The translations under genes were made by a program, and so were the position numbers. DNA of 64,000 nucleotides from Marchantia polymorpha subsp. ruderalis. Lineage: Eukaryota; Streptophyta; Marchantiopsida; Marchantiales; Marchantiaceae. The notes below the pieces were generated by a model. It saw only the letters and a list, made by a program, of their open reading frames with translations, did no database searches and was not told the origin of the DNA. Positions 46,228 through 57,520 of this stretch are shown one piece after another; the stretch's first letter is position 1; the number at the start of each line of letters is the position of its first letter. The stretch is taken from the NCBI GenBank assembly GCA_037833965.1, contig AP031355.1, forward strand, positions 24,081,501 to 24,145,500, written 5' to 3'.

Positions 46228-47212
46228 TTGAGATAACCGACTGTCTCTAATAATATAGAGACAATTGCTGTGTACATCAGTTCTTTTGCAAAGAGATACG
46301 TCCTTTTGTTGAAGTGTCAATCTAAAAACTTTGTCCCATCTGATGCTTAAAGTTTGAAATAGAGCGGAGTGATTCTACTGTACTTGGATTGTGCTTCTGT
46401 CGTCATAGTTAATCTATCTATCTACTCTGTGAACAAGAATACTACTTGTGTACAAAGGTACACAAGACTCTCTAGTATTTGTGTACAAAAGAATCCCCAA
46501 AGGTATGAATAGGGAAGAAAGATGAGATGGAGACGGATAGATGAGACTATGGAAAGGGAACGGTAGAGGAGAGAATGACGTTTCAAAGAGTGCAAAAGAG
46601 CACCAAGAAGAAAGAGGCAGGCTAACAACAAATCTACAGCTTTGCTAGAACAAACTAGAGTAGTAAGCCTATCTTTCAACTTCAAGCTTCACCCTAAACC
46701 TTGCAGTACTTACTTGTGATCCGCAAGACACCCTATGCTCAGTGGAATAGCAGCAACTGCAGCGAGGATAGTACTCTGAGTTCGTCAAAGTCTGAATCAC
46801 TGCCAAACACTCCACAACAAGCTCACACACCAACAAAGAAGCCTATTATCGAGTTACAGACCAAGAACACAAAGTTGTTTACGATCTTTCAGCTCTTCTT
46901 CACGCGTAACATTGCTCTGTGCTCAAAGCACTTGGAATGATTTCAACTTCAGACTGATATGAGCGAGCGTTCTGATAACGTGTTACGAGAAGAAAACTGA
47001 AAAAACAAAGGTATCAAGACAAAGGAAACAATGAACAAGTGTGCTTCGGATCGCTCAGTCAACTCAGCTGTTGTATACTCTCAAAGTCTATGAGAAAATA
47101 TCATATAATAATGAGTTCGTAGTGTATTAGAGTTTCATATATTTGGGAGGTTAAGGATTAGGGTAAACCCTTTTTGATCTTATATTAATAAGAGACAGTC
47201 GATTATCTCAAC
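46228..47212. mobile_element. Inverted-repeat-bounded segment, candidate non-autonomous transposon
   Basis: TTGAGATAACCGACTGTCTC (46228) recurs in reverse complement at 47182-47212 with about 27 of 30 bases the same. The 920 bases between hold only short ORFs. The right arm lies in a degenerate tandem duplication (about 47160-47290, units containing GGGTAAACCCTT and TATCTCAAC). Boundaries are uncertain. Confidence -1.
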
Positions 47213-47261
47213 AGACCTCTCCACAGTTTTAGGGTAAGGGTAAACCCTTCTTGGTTTTCTA

Positions 47262-47468
47262 CTAATAGAGAATGTACGTTATCTCAACCGTCTCAAGATC
47301 AAAAGATGGCATGGTTTTTGTTATTATGGCGAGTCCGTTGTCTAATTCGTCCCAAACTTTCAGTAGATCTGGATTTATTTTGAGAAGTTGGTCATTGTAT
47401 CGCTTAAATTGCTGGAAATAATCTGGATTTGTTGTTTCTCCAAACTCATGGAAGTGAAGAACATGCAT
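47262..47468 (-). pseudogene. Short ORF of unknown origin, possible transposon or gene fragment
   Basis: The minus-strand frame reads like protein (GETTNPDYFQQFKRYNDQLL, PDLLKVWDELDNGLAI) but is only 68 codons and sits in repeat-rich sequence. No family recognised and no flanking exons found. May be a fragment of a mobile-element gene. Confidence -1.
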
Positions 47469-47667
47469 ACAAATTTTTGAAGTTATCTTAAAATTTCTCG
47501 AAGGATAGTCCGGTCTAGTATAATCAAGGAGTAAGATGCAAACAACTTAGATTATGCCGATTGGGATCTTCTTGTGCTTTCATTGGTTAAATTATATCGT
47601 TTGTGGGTATAGTGTAGTGTGCGCGTTTGATGTTGGCTTTCACATGTCGAGAACGATACAAGAGTAC

Positions 47668-47930
47668 GCATCAAGAATTACAAGAAATCACAAGATCAAT
47701 AAAATCTTGATAGGAGCACAAGAAAAAGTAAGACGGATTGAAGAGAAAAATCAGGGTGTTTTGTCGGATACTACACTGCAAGAACAAAATGCGAATATGC
47801 ATCGAAGACTACAAGAAACCACAAGACAGATTGAATCTTGATAGAAGTGCAAGGGAAAGGAAGACGGAGCAAAGAGAAAAATCAGAATATTTTGTTGTAT
47901 ACTACATTGCAAGAAATGTCAAAGCAATGG
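47668..47930 (+). repeat. 131-bp tandem duplication
   Basis: Units start at 47668 and 47799. Both contain ACTACAAGAAA/ATTACAAGAAA, CACAAGA, GAGAAAAATCAG and TACTACA[C/T]TGCAAGAA. The 95-codon ORF across it is produced by the repeat. A smaller duplication (CTGCTTCTT...CTC[G/A]AGATTG) follows at about 47970-48060. Confidence -1.
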
Positions 47931-48060
47931 ATAGAAAATATATAAGTTGCTAAACCTTAAAAAATCCGAGAAAATGCTGCTTCTTTTCTCGAGATTGAAA
48001 AGAGATAAACTGCTAACCCCTCGAAAAACCGAGTGAGTGCTGCTTCTTCTCTCAAGATTG

Positions 48061-49856
48061 ACTTCGCGTACAGCAAGTTAGTTTGATCAAAACAATTCAG
48101 TGAAGTGGATCGCTATTTGTTATTCTCATTTGAGTTTACTATGTTTGCGATTTAAATGTGAAGCAGCAAATCTAGCTTGCCCGTGAAGCAATGATACAAC
48201 TACAGTTTACCCGAAAACCTAACTGATTACACAGTGGGGTTGATTCACACGACGGTAACGCACGAACGGTGTAGATATGAAGGGTCTGTCCCGGCCGTCA
48301 CTTCAGAAGCATGAGGTCGGGTGGCTCTATTTTGCATTTTAATTAGTACATTATATTGTGTTACATGCACGAAATATCATCAAGGTAAATTACCTGTTTT
48401 CTTATTGATTGTATGCTTTTGTTAATATTTCAAGATAATTTTACTGCAATACATAACAACAAAGGCTTGCATAAATTTATAAAAATTTGTAATTGGTTCA
48501 AGATATCCATGTCAATAGTATTTAAACATCTGAAGTAATCATTTTTGAATAAAAAAAGCTAAGTTCTATTTATTCCAGGAAATAATGTATATATATTTAC
48601 TAAATTTTCTCATAATTTATGTTCAATTTATTACTTCGTAAATCCATTTGTGAGGTATTAAATTTTACTTTAGCCCGATCCAGCGCTTTGCGCTGGATCG
48701 GGCTAAAGTCAAATGCAAAAGGTAATATGTTTCCTATTGATGTTAAAAAAATTTCAAAGATTAAATTAATTTCTAGTAGTTGTAGTTAAGAATTTTTCAA
48801 TTTATTTTTAAAATTATAATCCAATGTTCAAGTCTTGTGATATATTAATTCAGATTTTTTGTTTAATTTTCTTTCCATTTTCTACTTTTAGAGCATAAAA
48901 CTTGGTTAAAATTCTAAAAAATATTTTTTTTTGCAAAATATCACAAAAGTCTTATTAAAAAAAAAAGAGGCAACGACTGAAAATTTCATATCTGTTCAAA
49001 GAAACGATTTTAAAAATTAAGAATTAAGTTTATTCTTTATAAAAACTATCATGATAGAAAATTTGATTGCATATCATAAGTATGAATTTATAGAAATGAA
49101 AGAATTTATTTAAGTTAATTTCATGTTAGCCAATAAAACTTATTTTGTTGAATTCAATTTTCTTAAAGACGGAGATAAATCATAGTTGTATGAATCAAAA
49201 GTCTTGATCATTGTTAAGATATAATGCTTTAAAATATTATTTCAAATTGTACGTTAGAATTTGCTTTGAGTATTGAATATATAAGATTTCTTTTATTGAT
49301 TGTTTTGAATAAGGTAAAATTATTATCTATGAAAAAATATCAATATCTTTTTACATTTTGATATATCCAATATTGAAATACACAAGACAATACGTTATTA
49401 GACATAAAAATCAGATTGAATGATGCGACAATTTAACAATTTCCTTTTGAAAATATTTTACTAAATTCGAGATTAGCACAATAATATGCTAATTGAACAA
49501 ATTATAAATTTATGATAATTTTATTTTTGAAATAGTCATGAATATTTATGTATTAGAAATTATGCATAAGTCAGTTGTTGTTATTTTACAATTCAATATA
49601 TTTCATTTCTTCTACACATAATGCGTTGACGAATCAAATAATATTCTACCTATTTTTCTATCGTGATAACATATAACCAATTTATTTATCGTTTTGCAAT
49701 TTTATGATTCAGAATCGTTCCGTGAAACTTTAAGTTTCAAACTATAAAGTTTTATAAATTTCTAAAATACTTGTTTGGATGTATACTTGGCTTACGACGT
49801 ATTATCTAGAAATTGAATGTGTATAATCTTAAACAAAACAACAAAGATACTAATAT
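48061..49856. other. AT-rich spacer
   Basis: Strongly AT-rich, no gene seen. Contains the hairpin at 48667-48709, which stands out by its GC content. Confidence -1.
48667..48709. repeat. Perfect GC-rich hairpin, 20-bp arms, TTT loop
   Basis: ACTTTAGCCCGATCCAGCGC (48667-48686), loop TTT, then the exact complement (48690-48709). It lies in an AT-rich desert, so the arms are unusual in composition and perfectly kept. Not followed by a run of T as a Pol III terminator would be. Could be a transposon end, a hairpin RNA locus or a recombination product. Confidence -1.
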
Positions 49857-50923
49857 TTACATATACACGTGTGAGATGGCAAGTATAACACTCACTTGGT
49901 CTAGTGCAGTATGAGCTTCATGGGCAACTGCTCTTTCTATGTTTCGGTACATGTTTTCCAGACCCAGGAATTCATGATAAAATTGGTCCCACCACCCAGA
50001 TTCTGTAATGCACAACTGGACAGAGGACACAACCACAGTGGAGGTCGCCACGATCGACAGCGACAATCATTGAAAGGTTCTTACGATGAAATATGGACAC
50101 GAGTCCCTGTTCGACACAATGTTCAGGGTTAAAAATGACCTACGCAGTTTTCACGGTGGGTAGGAAGCGGGTTAGATTCTGGCGACTCAGGGGGTTCACG
50201 CAGGGACTGAAGCGCTCGTTCGCAACTTGTGGTTGAATGGGGTCTGCTAATGGTGGAGATTTGCAATCGACAGTTTTACGATGTGTATGGTTAACTGAAG
50301 AGAATCCAGTTCGAAATGAACTGAATCGAGATAAACTCTAGATAAACATCTTCACTCTATGTTACCTATTGGCCAGCCAAATACGATGGCGAATTGTGAC
50401 GATTGCAACAGCAGAAACAACTGTATTTTTTCTCCGACCTTTGTGGTGAACTTTCGTCCAAAATCGCCTAAATCTGATGTCGAATGTCAAGAGAGACTGC
50501 ACGTTGATCTTCGGGTCCCACCAACATGATCTGGTTTTGAAGGGACAGAGTTCTATGTTTCCCTCGCCTTCAGAGGGCCGCAGCATCAGCTTGCTGGCCC
50601 TCAGCTGGATTTAATTTTCAGGCAAGTCACGACTTGTGCATCCTGGCATCTGCAATTATGCGTCCCGAGAGTGTGGCCACTGTGTCATCGTCCTTGTCAG
50701 AGCAAGTACTATTTTCAGCTGGATGTTCTCCAGTCATGTGCAGCCTCTGAAGGTCTTTTCGGCCATGGTTTAAAAGCGCCTCATGGACATGAAGAAGAGT
50801 GCAGAGATGAAGAGCCACAGGAGATGTGCGCGTAGATAGATGCAATAAGAAAGACAGCAAGAAGAGGAACGAAGTCACTAATCGAAGCCTGAAGCCTCTC
50901 AAGACAACCTATAAGCTGAGGCA
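49857..50923. other. Upstream region of the PLAT gene
   Basis: Average composition. Minus-strand open frames at 49857-50066, 50362-50586 and 50627-50902 lack ATG starts; the last would begin with a hydrophobic leader but starts at TTG and overlaps the PLAT leader. Treated as promoter and leader of the PLAT gene. No clear TATA box found. Confidence -1.
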
Positions 50924-51848
50924 ATGGCGTACGGCACCTTCGTCTTTGCGATTCTCTCTCTGCTGGCTTCTTCCGTCGTTGCCACGGTACATTTCACCAC
51001 ATTTTGCTTCTGGCGCTTTCGTTTCGTTGTGCCTCTCTCTACCATTCTTCCGTACTCGCACATCGGTCTGAATACCATCTCCCTCACTAATACCCGGATG
51101 AATGAATGATTGATGGTGACTTCACTCCAGCTGCAGTTAAAAGCTCTGAACAGATCCAAATATCTGTCATATCTCGTTGCAACTTTTGTGCCAGTTCCTA
51201 AATGTTATCTCACAGACCGTCGGATAGCCTTACTGACAAATTCGCCTCGTGAAGACTCTGCATATGCTCAGTTTTTATCTGCTCGGGATACAAAAGTTTA
51301 CCTTCAGGACATTGAGAACCAGCTATTAGAACTGCTCGGTGAATTGAACGAGACTGGACGCTGCAGAGCTCAGAGACAAACAGGCTGAAGATCTGACAGT
51401 CTTCGTTGCCAATTCGCAGGATTACTGCGTGTACACGCTATACGTCAAAACAGGATTCCTACCCAAAGCCGGAACGGATTCGCGCATCAGCACGCGGTTT
51501 TTCGACGTCACCGGGACCTCATCACAAATCAGCAACATCAGCGAATGGGGAGGGTCACTCATGGGCCCAAATCACAACTACTTTGAGAGGAACAGCCTCG
51601 ACGTGTTCACCGGGCTAGGCGAATGTTTGAAAACTTCTGTTTGTGGACTCGAGATCTCTTCCGATGGCAGTGGTGATCACCACGGATGGTATAATGACTA
51701 CGTCGAAGTGAGCGTGACCTCTTCCAAACCCGGCCTCTCGTGCAACACCCACCGCTTCACAGTCCAGAAATGGCTCGCTACGGACGTCTACCCGTACCAG
51801 CTCTCTATGGTCATTGACGACTGCGACTACAGCTTGCAGCATCAGTAG
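50924..51848 (+). CDS. Secreted PLAT/LH2-domain protein (ATS3/PLAT1-like), 2 exons, 175 residues
   Basis: Exon 1, 50924-50986, encodes a signal peptide (MAYGTFVFAILSLLASSVVA); the donor is ACG|GTACAT. Exon 2, 51384-51848, follows the acceptor ACAAACAG and is in phase. The mature protein has one PLAT domain: CVYTLYVKTGFLPKAGTDS, EWGGSLMGPNHNYFERNSLD, the CLKTSVC pair, DGSGDHHGWYNDYVEV, QKWLATDVYPYQL, and a final Cys. These match plant PLAT1/ATS3-type proteins of the ER or apoplast, linked in Arabidopsis to abiotic stress tolerance. The paired cysteines suggest disulphides. Single PLAT domain without lipoxygenase, so it is not an enzyme by itself. Family call is strong; the acceptor could alternatively be the later TTCGCAG, which would shorten the N-terminus by 12 residues. 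Confidence -1.
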
Positions 51849-53125
51849 TCGTTACAATCTTCGTGCTTGGATCGTGACGGACATAGATCTGGCCTTTGAT
51901 GATCTCGTATATTTTTCATGTTTTAGTGCGTATCGATGGTCCCGGTGTTGATACATAGACGATTCAAGGAACTAGAAAAATAATAATTTAGGTGGACCGG
52001 TTAGATCGTCGATTTCCCCGCTGTGACGAGAATAAGCTACACGAGCTGCAGCTGTCTTGCCGTGCCTCCATAATATACATATAATGTCATCTCATGACAA
52101 TATTGGCTTGCAATTGTCTCTGCCTTAGATAAAATTCATGAGAACTCTTGTCAGATTCTTTTTGTTATCGAGGTCCATGGACGAGATGTCTCGAGACAAC
52201 ATCATGATCGGTAAGATGCTGTGTAGTTGCTCATAGACTGCAGTACCATTGCCAGGGATCGTCACGGCAGGTGCTGGCCTGAAATCATTACCAGAAGCGC
52301 TATGACACGGCGAGAACCCGTTCGGTAAAAGCGTTGCGCATCATCCTCCAAGTTGCAGCTCTATGTTTGCACGGGAACTACTATTTGCAGGTCATTAGGA
52401 ACCACGGTACTCGTCACTGACAATCAGAGGGAGTACACAAGTGGGAGACGTCATTTGTTGGTGACCAACATCAGAAGAACAATTTTCCAAGGCTTTACTC
52501 GATCGATTGAGCCGGACTCCGCAGGGCTTTCAGTCTCGATGTGCGTGCTCCATAATTTCGAAACAAAGTACCATGTGCTGCAAAATTTGCTGATTACAGC
52601 TGACACAATTTGTCTCTCAGTCAGCTAATGAGTCGACGGTCCAGAGGCTACACAGAAACTAATCAAAAAGTGTATGGAGGAGTACGTGAAATATTTCGCA
52701 GCAATTAGTCCTAATCAACAAGTCGAACTATTTCCTGCATACTTTGATACAGTTTCCAAACATTGATTCATGTGGGACGATTAGATGCACAATTAACTCC
52801 GAAAAGCCACTGAAAGAAGATTATAGACAGCAAGCATAAGTGAGCGATAACATTGCCACTAGCAATGTATACGTTAACCACGATAAATTAAGTACATCAA
52901 ATGTTGTCTAAAATATACAATCAAGCACAGCAGAGAAAGCACCACCCTCTACGTCTACCGCCAACTACCTGGCCTTCTTCTTCTCCAAATTCGATTCCCG
53001 TCCCATGCCGCGAGCGTCTTAACAATATAAGGGAACGGATTGTGTCGCGAAAATGATGTACAAGTCGTACGGGCCAGCTGAAAGCTGAAAGAAAGCTGTA
53101 CATTGTTTCTGTACATGAGATCAGC
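51849..53125. other. Spacer between the PLAT gene and a convergent orphan gene
   Basis: Contains the 3' UTRs of both neighbours. ORFs are short. Nothing else recognised. Confidence -1.
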
Positions 53126-53440
53126 TCAAAAGCTTGTAATGGTTGGACAGATGACTGAAGTCTTGCGTCCTTTGAAGTAGCTTGTGCAGAGAGCTGGACA
53201 GTCAACCCTCACAGCGCGGCCATCGATTTCCATCGCACAGTCCATCATGATTGTCGATCTATGAGTGTACTTGGATACCGAATCAATCATCCCGTGGGTC
53301 TGGAGCTGGAACCATGTTGAAGTTGATCGAAGAGCGTCCCAGTTGTTTAGAGGCGATCCTTTTTGCAGCAAATGGAAGAATAACGCGCATGTGACAACGA
53401 CGAAGACGATCGCCACATATGGGATGCCAGCCCTTGCCAT
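53126..53440 (-). CDS. Orphan small protein with N-terminal membrane/signal segment, 104 residues
   Basis: The ATG at 53440 (GCGAAATGGCA) opens a 105-codon frame. MARAGIPYVAIVFVVVTCAL and following residues form a hydrophobic segment (about 6-24) that could be a signal peptide or anchor. The rest is polar with several Cys (MMDCAMEIDG, VDCPALCTSYF, SVICP). It converges with the PLAT gene. I recognise no family. Its architecture (short N-terminus, hydrophobic segment, Cys-containing outer part) resembles the gene at 56502-57152, but clear homology is not visible by eye. It could also be one exon of a larger gene. Confidence -1.
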   Translation of the reverse strand: MARAGIPYVAIVFVVVTCALFFHLLQKGSPLNNWDALRSTSTWFQLQTHGMIDSVSKYTHRSTIMMDCAMEIDGRAVRVDCPALCTSYFKGRKTSVICPTITSF

Positions 53441-54118
53441 TTCGCTCAATCCCTCTGTGAAATTTCCACCGATTCAATTCAGAAATCCGTCATAAGGACA
53501 CTTCGGAATGTGTGGCACGCCTCAGCTAGATTTTGAACAGATCAATACTAGTGATGAGAGAAATTTTTAAGTAGAGAATATAAGAGGAAAAAGCAAACCT
53601 CATCGTGCAAATTTCGATCACTTGAAATCCATCAGACGCAAGGAGCACTCAAGCATGCTCATGGACACGGAGATAGCTCTTTGAAACCGAGATTGATCTA
53701 ATTTGACCAGTTTCAAGAAACAGTAATCTCATGAGCGACTGCGAACAGAGACTGATTGGTTTACGAACATTGAATCGAAGGAAGTGAGATTGTTTACCTG
53801 AGACCTCGTCAAAAGACGATTTCAACCTCAGTCAGATGGTCATTCCTACGAGTCCGAGCACAATCTGTACACGCAAGAATCGTCGTGACCGCTGGCTGGT
53901 CTTGCACCTCCATGGCGGGCTGAGGCTCCTCTCTTATAGACCAGGAGCCCATTTGTTAAAAAATTAATGCAAACGAACATGATCAATTCACGACGTCCGA
54001 AGGTTCTGTGACCAACTCACATCGTATTACATTTAATGCATTCATGAGTTTTCATGGAATTCTGAAGATTCCACATGCGCCTCAGCTGCTTTCAGGGGCC
54101 CTTGGCCACAAGACAAGC

Positions 54119-54145
54119 GGCCCAGCCCAGCCCAGCCCAGCCCAG
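54119..54145. repeat. CCCAG short tandem repeat
   Basis: About five consecutive CCCAG units followed by CTTAGCTCG. Simple-sequence repeat at the edge of a GC-rich patch. Confidence -1.
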
Positions 54146-55074
54146 CTTAGCTCGAGATGTTGTGACGGAATCATCTCACCTTCCCGGGCTCACACGCACA
54201 CATATTCTCCAAACACTCGGCCCGTATCTACTGCATCGATTGCTCACGGTTCGGATCCATATTTTATAGACTTGGAATTTTTTATGCGACATGTTTCGGC
54301 CGGGAGGGAGCGATCTGCGATCTCGCAGCGACTGGACCCGTCGCCTCCGGAGGTCTTCCGGTCTCGACGTCCGCCCTGTCAACAACCTCGTCGCCCGGCG
54401 AAGCCGGACCGCGACTGCTCGATTCAGATAACACTACGATCCCGTATTCCGTATGGAACCCCGATTCTTGAATCTCCCTGGCGAGGTACGAGAGCGCAAG
54501 GCTTGGAACAGAAGTTGGGCCCGACTAGGGAAGATGTCGAATCACTGCGCGGTCCTGCACCTGCATGACACAAAGGCGCGGAAGACCTGCGAAGATTTAT
54601 TTTCTCTCTCGGCGTCGCGGCTCTTGAGGACGAGGTGAATTCCTGACCTGGCCTGTGGTTTGGCTGTCCTCAGCCCAGGACCCGATGTTTGCCTTCTGCT
54701 CTGAGACCGGAAGCCATCTTCTGCTCGCGTCGAGGTGTGATTGCAGGTGGCCCACCATAGATAGTTCAACGACCGCTTTCTTTCTTGGTTGACATGAAGC
54801 ACCGATGTTCGTGTCATGTTAACCCTTCATGAACATCGGTGTTTGATGTTCGACGAGCTGCCGATCGTTCATGGGCATGGTCCTCATGGTACGAGAAATA
54901 GTCCACAATTAGTTCGATGCTACTTTTACAGTGTTACCTAGCAGAGGCCAACATTTTACTTCAAATCTGCACCGAGACCAGACCATAACCATCAGCATCG
55001 ACCTAAGCCCACCCATGCTATTCAAATTACACCAATTCTTGGTTGGATCTTGACAAACACTGTCCTTAGCATTA

Positions 55075-55190
55075 CTTGTGCCCACCCATGCCCGCCCATG
55101 GAAAAATAATGTCATCCAAAACCCACCCAAAACCCATGGGCATGGGTAGGTTTGGGCATGGGCGTGGGTACGGGCACCCAATGTTGGGCT
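55075..55190. repeat. Quasi-palindromic CCCACCCATG / CATGGGTGGG repeat cluster
   Basis: The left half has repeated CCCACCCATG and CCCGCCCATGG; the right half has CATGGGCATGGGTAGG and GGGCATGGGCGTGGG, their approximate complement. Likely part of a degenerate mobile or satellite-type sequence. Confidence -1.
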
Positions 55191-56501
55191 CTGTTAACTA
55201 GTCCTGTCCGAAACAGGAGGGCGAGGACAGAGATTTGGAAATTCAGTCTCGTTTCTTTTTCTACGGGTCTTGACGTAGAATACGACCATGCATTTCGTTT
55301 GTATAACTGTCTTCCATCTTCCGTCTTAGCTTTGAACGCGAGATAAAAATGTAATGTTGCTGAGAATGATTTCATTATCCATCTTCCCTCTGTGGGTCAA
55401 TTGTATGTGTGAGATTTCAAACATCCTCCGGTGCTTTGAAGAGCTTTGAATATAAACAAGCAGTCTATATACAAAAGCAGCCGATGGCTAGTGTTTTGTT
55501 CGGCTCCTGAATTGAGCGAGTCTGAGCTTGAGCACATGTACATTGCTTTGTTAGTTTGTTTCTTTGCAGGTCAAACAATTTCATCAGAATTCATTAGCTT
55601 CTAGAGACAGATAAGAAAGAACTGGATGAAAAAAGTCGAGAATCAAACCTTCATCAAATGGCATGTATGCTTGATATCCTTTCAGTTACTAGCTCCATAC
55701 ATTCGGATTGTCCCCTCTGTTTCATATTCACTCCGGTCCTTGCAACTTCTATCATTGGTTCGGGTTCTCGATGTTTGGCAACAACATGGCTCACCAGGGC
55801 ACCAATCATCTTTCCCCGGGACTGAGGAAAATGATGGAGTGGACACAATTTACAGTTGTTCCAGGAACGAGGAATAAAATTCGGCACTCCTGCTTCTGTC
55901 CTGGATGCAGCAAGAGGCCTCGTTTCCTGACAGAGGCAACGTGGTGACGAACATGAGAGTCGATCCGAAACACGCAACGTGGAGAATCAGGAAGAAAGTA
56001 GTTCATTAAGATGGATTTATCGCAACTGGCACCTTGATGAACTCAGTCCATAGTCCAGGTCAAGGCGAGCCGCATCGCGTCCGCATACAAATTCTGAGAG
56101 CAACCGCTTCTCAGTCGAGGGCGGAACGAGGTTCAAGGTTTTATGGAGGTCGAACCGTCCGCGAGAAGGGTTGCACGGTGATAATTCATTCTCAACTACA
56201 CCTACTTTTCTAAAATCTGCACAACTTATTCGGAGCCGGGGCTCAAATATTTATTTACAATTGAAATCGGTCCGTACACAGCAAAAGCTGCAAGAATTTT
56301 TGACAATGAACTGAATCATGTAGGCTATACAAGTCTTATTAATCATTCTCGCAAAGTCATCTCGAAATTGCTTTCAAGACTAAAAGAGCGGAGATCGATG
56401 GCGGTCGCCCGCAACTGAGACGTCGTCGACTCCCGTGGCCAGCTTCGTGGCCGCAACCGTGCTGCAAGATCATAATCATAATGGGCGGATGCAAAAGCTA
56501 C

Positions 56502-57152
56502 TCATTCGATACAGTTGAAAACTTCGTTGTCTTCGGAGCTCCACAAGGTCTTATGGTCGCCATCGACCAGCAAAATGTCCCTGTTCTCACTCAAGACCGT
56601 GAACTCCACACCTGATACGTTTCTATTACTTCTAAAAGCTACTCCTGCGTCGGAGACCGAAATTATCAGCTCTCCATACTTGGAAACTTCGAAATGGCAT
56701 TCCGATTTCTCGGAAATCTCGCGCGGATCCTCCGACTGCTGCATCTCGCGGTAGCATGGAGCACTCCACTCCAACATGGTGTGATCAGAATCTTGCGTGT
56801 AGGTTGTTTCCGTGGCGAGCCAGCACAGAACCGAGAGGTTGCCTCCATGGCTGCTGTCAGCGTCGTCCAGAGTCCGAAGCTGACTGTCGTAGAGCATGTC
56901 GAGGCTCAAATCCGAGTCTTCGAACTCGGCTCCGGATAAATGGAACGGAGCATCCTCAGGCCTGTCGCCTGATTTTTGAAGCATCGACTCGACGTCAAAT
57001 GATGACAGCGACCTGGACTTCGGGTCCAGGTCCACGACATAAATGTTGTACGTCGGTTTCACCGTGCCAGCTTGTATGATGCACATCATGGCCGACGCGC
57101 ACACAAGGGCGAAGATGACTGTGATCTCGACAAATGCTCCGATGGAACCCAT
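56502..57152 (-). CDS. Orphan secreted/membrane protein, possible lectin-like C-terminus, 216 residues
   Basis: The ATG at 57152 (GTCGAGATGGGTTCC) opens a single-exon frame of 217 codons. MGSIGAFVEITVIFALVCAS and following residues form a signal peptide or anchor. Then comes an acidic, Ser/Asp-rich part (about 35-110), and a C-terminal part with CHFEVSKYGELIISVSDAG and FTVLSENRDILLVDGDHKTL followed by WSS. The pattern hydrophobic-GELII...LLVDGD-K-LWSS recalls the repeated strands of bulb-type (GNA-like) lectins, but the sugar-binding QxDxNxVxY motif is not intact, so this is only a suggestion. Cys residues and length fit an apoplastic protein. No family firmly recognised. Confidence -1.
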   Translation of the reverse strand: MGSIGAFVEITVIFALVCASAMMCIIQAGTVKPTYNIYVVDLDPKSRSLSSFDVESMLQKSGDRPEDAPFHLSGAEFEDSDLSLDMLYDSQLRTLDDADSSHGGNLSVLCWLATETTYTQDSDHTMLEWSAPCYREMQQSEDPREISEKSECHFEVSKYGELIISVSDAGVAFRSNRNVSGVEFTVLSENRDILLVDGDHKTLWSSEDNEVFNCIE

Positions 57153-57520
57153 CTCGACCTCCTCGCTTGCTTCGGCTCGGACACAAGGGGTCTAGCTCCA
57201 CTCGGAGCTTTAGCGGAGGGCGAGGTTTTAGAACGGCATGAAGTATGAACAAATTGCACACCAGCGCAAAGCAAAGCAATGTGTCAGCTCTGTCTCCAGC
57301 GGCGGGTAGACGGGCCACCGAAGAGCTCGAGAAAACGCGATGCCACTGAGCACCATAAAACAAAGGTGGCTCTGAACAGAACAGAGCAGTGCACCGGATT
57401 CGGCCAAATCAAAGCCAAACCCGAGCTCTGTGATTTTTTCCGAGGAGCAGAGGCGGCTGTGAAAGTGGACGGCTGTTAACCTGAACAACACACACAGCTG
57501 CAACCGAGAATGCAAATTAG
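57153..57520 (-). promoter_or_regulatory. Promoter/leader of the 56502-57152 gene
   Basis: Immediately upstream of the ATG on the minus strand. Open frames here lack good starts. No clear TATA box was identified. Confidence -1.

Larger units (their letters stand above)
53441..56501. other. Spacer with GC-rich and repetitive patches
   Basis: No gene supported. A CCCAG run occurs at about 54119-54145, a GC-rich patch with chance ORFs at 54.1-54.65 kb, and a CCCATG-rich quasi-palindrome at about 55075-55190. Open frames at 55.65-56.0 kb on both strands have no family resemblance. Confidence -1.

Noticed and set aside
47554..47841. 95-codon Gln/Arg-rich ORF
   Set aside because: Generated by a 131-bp tandem duplication; no independent evidence of coding.
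50627..50902. Minus-strand ORF with a signal-peptide-like start
   Set aside because: The frame begins at TTG, has no upstream ATG and overlaps the PLAT leader.
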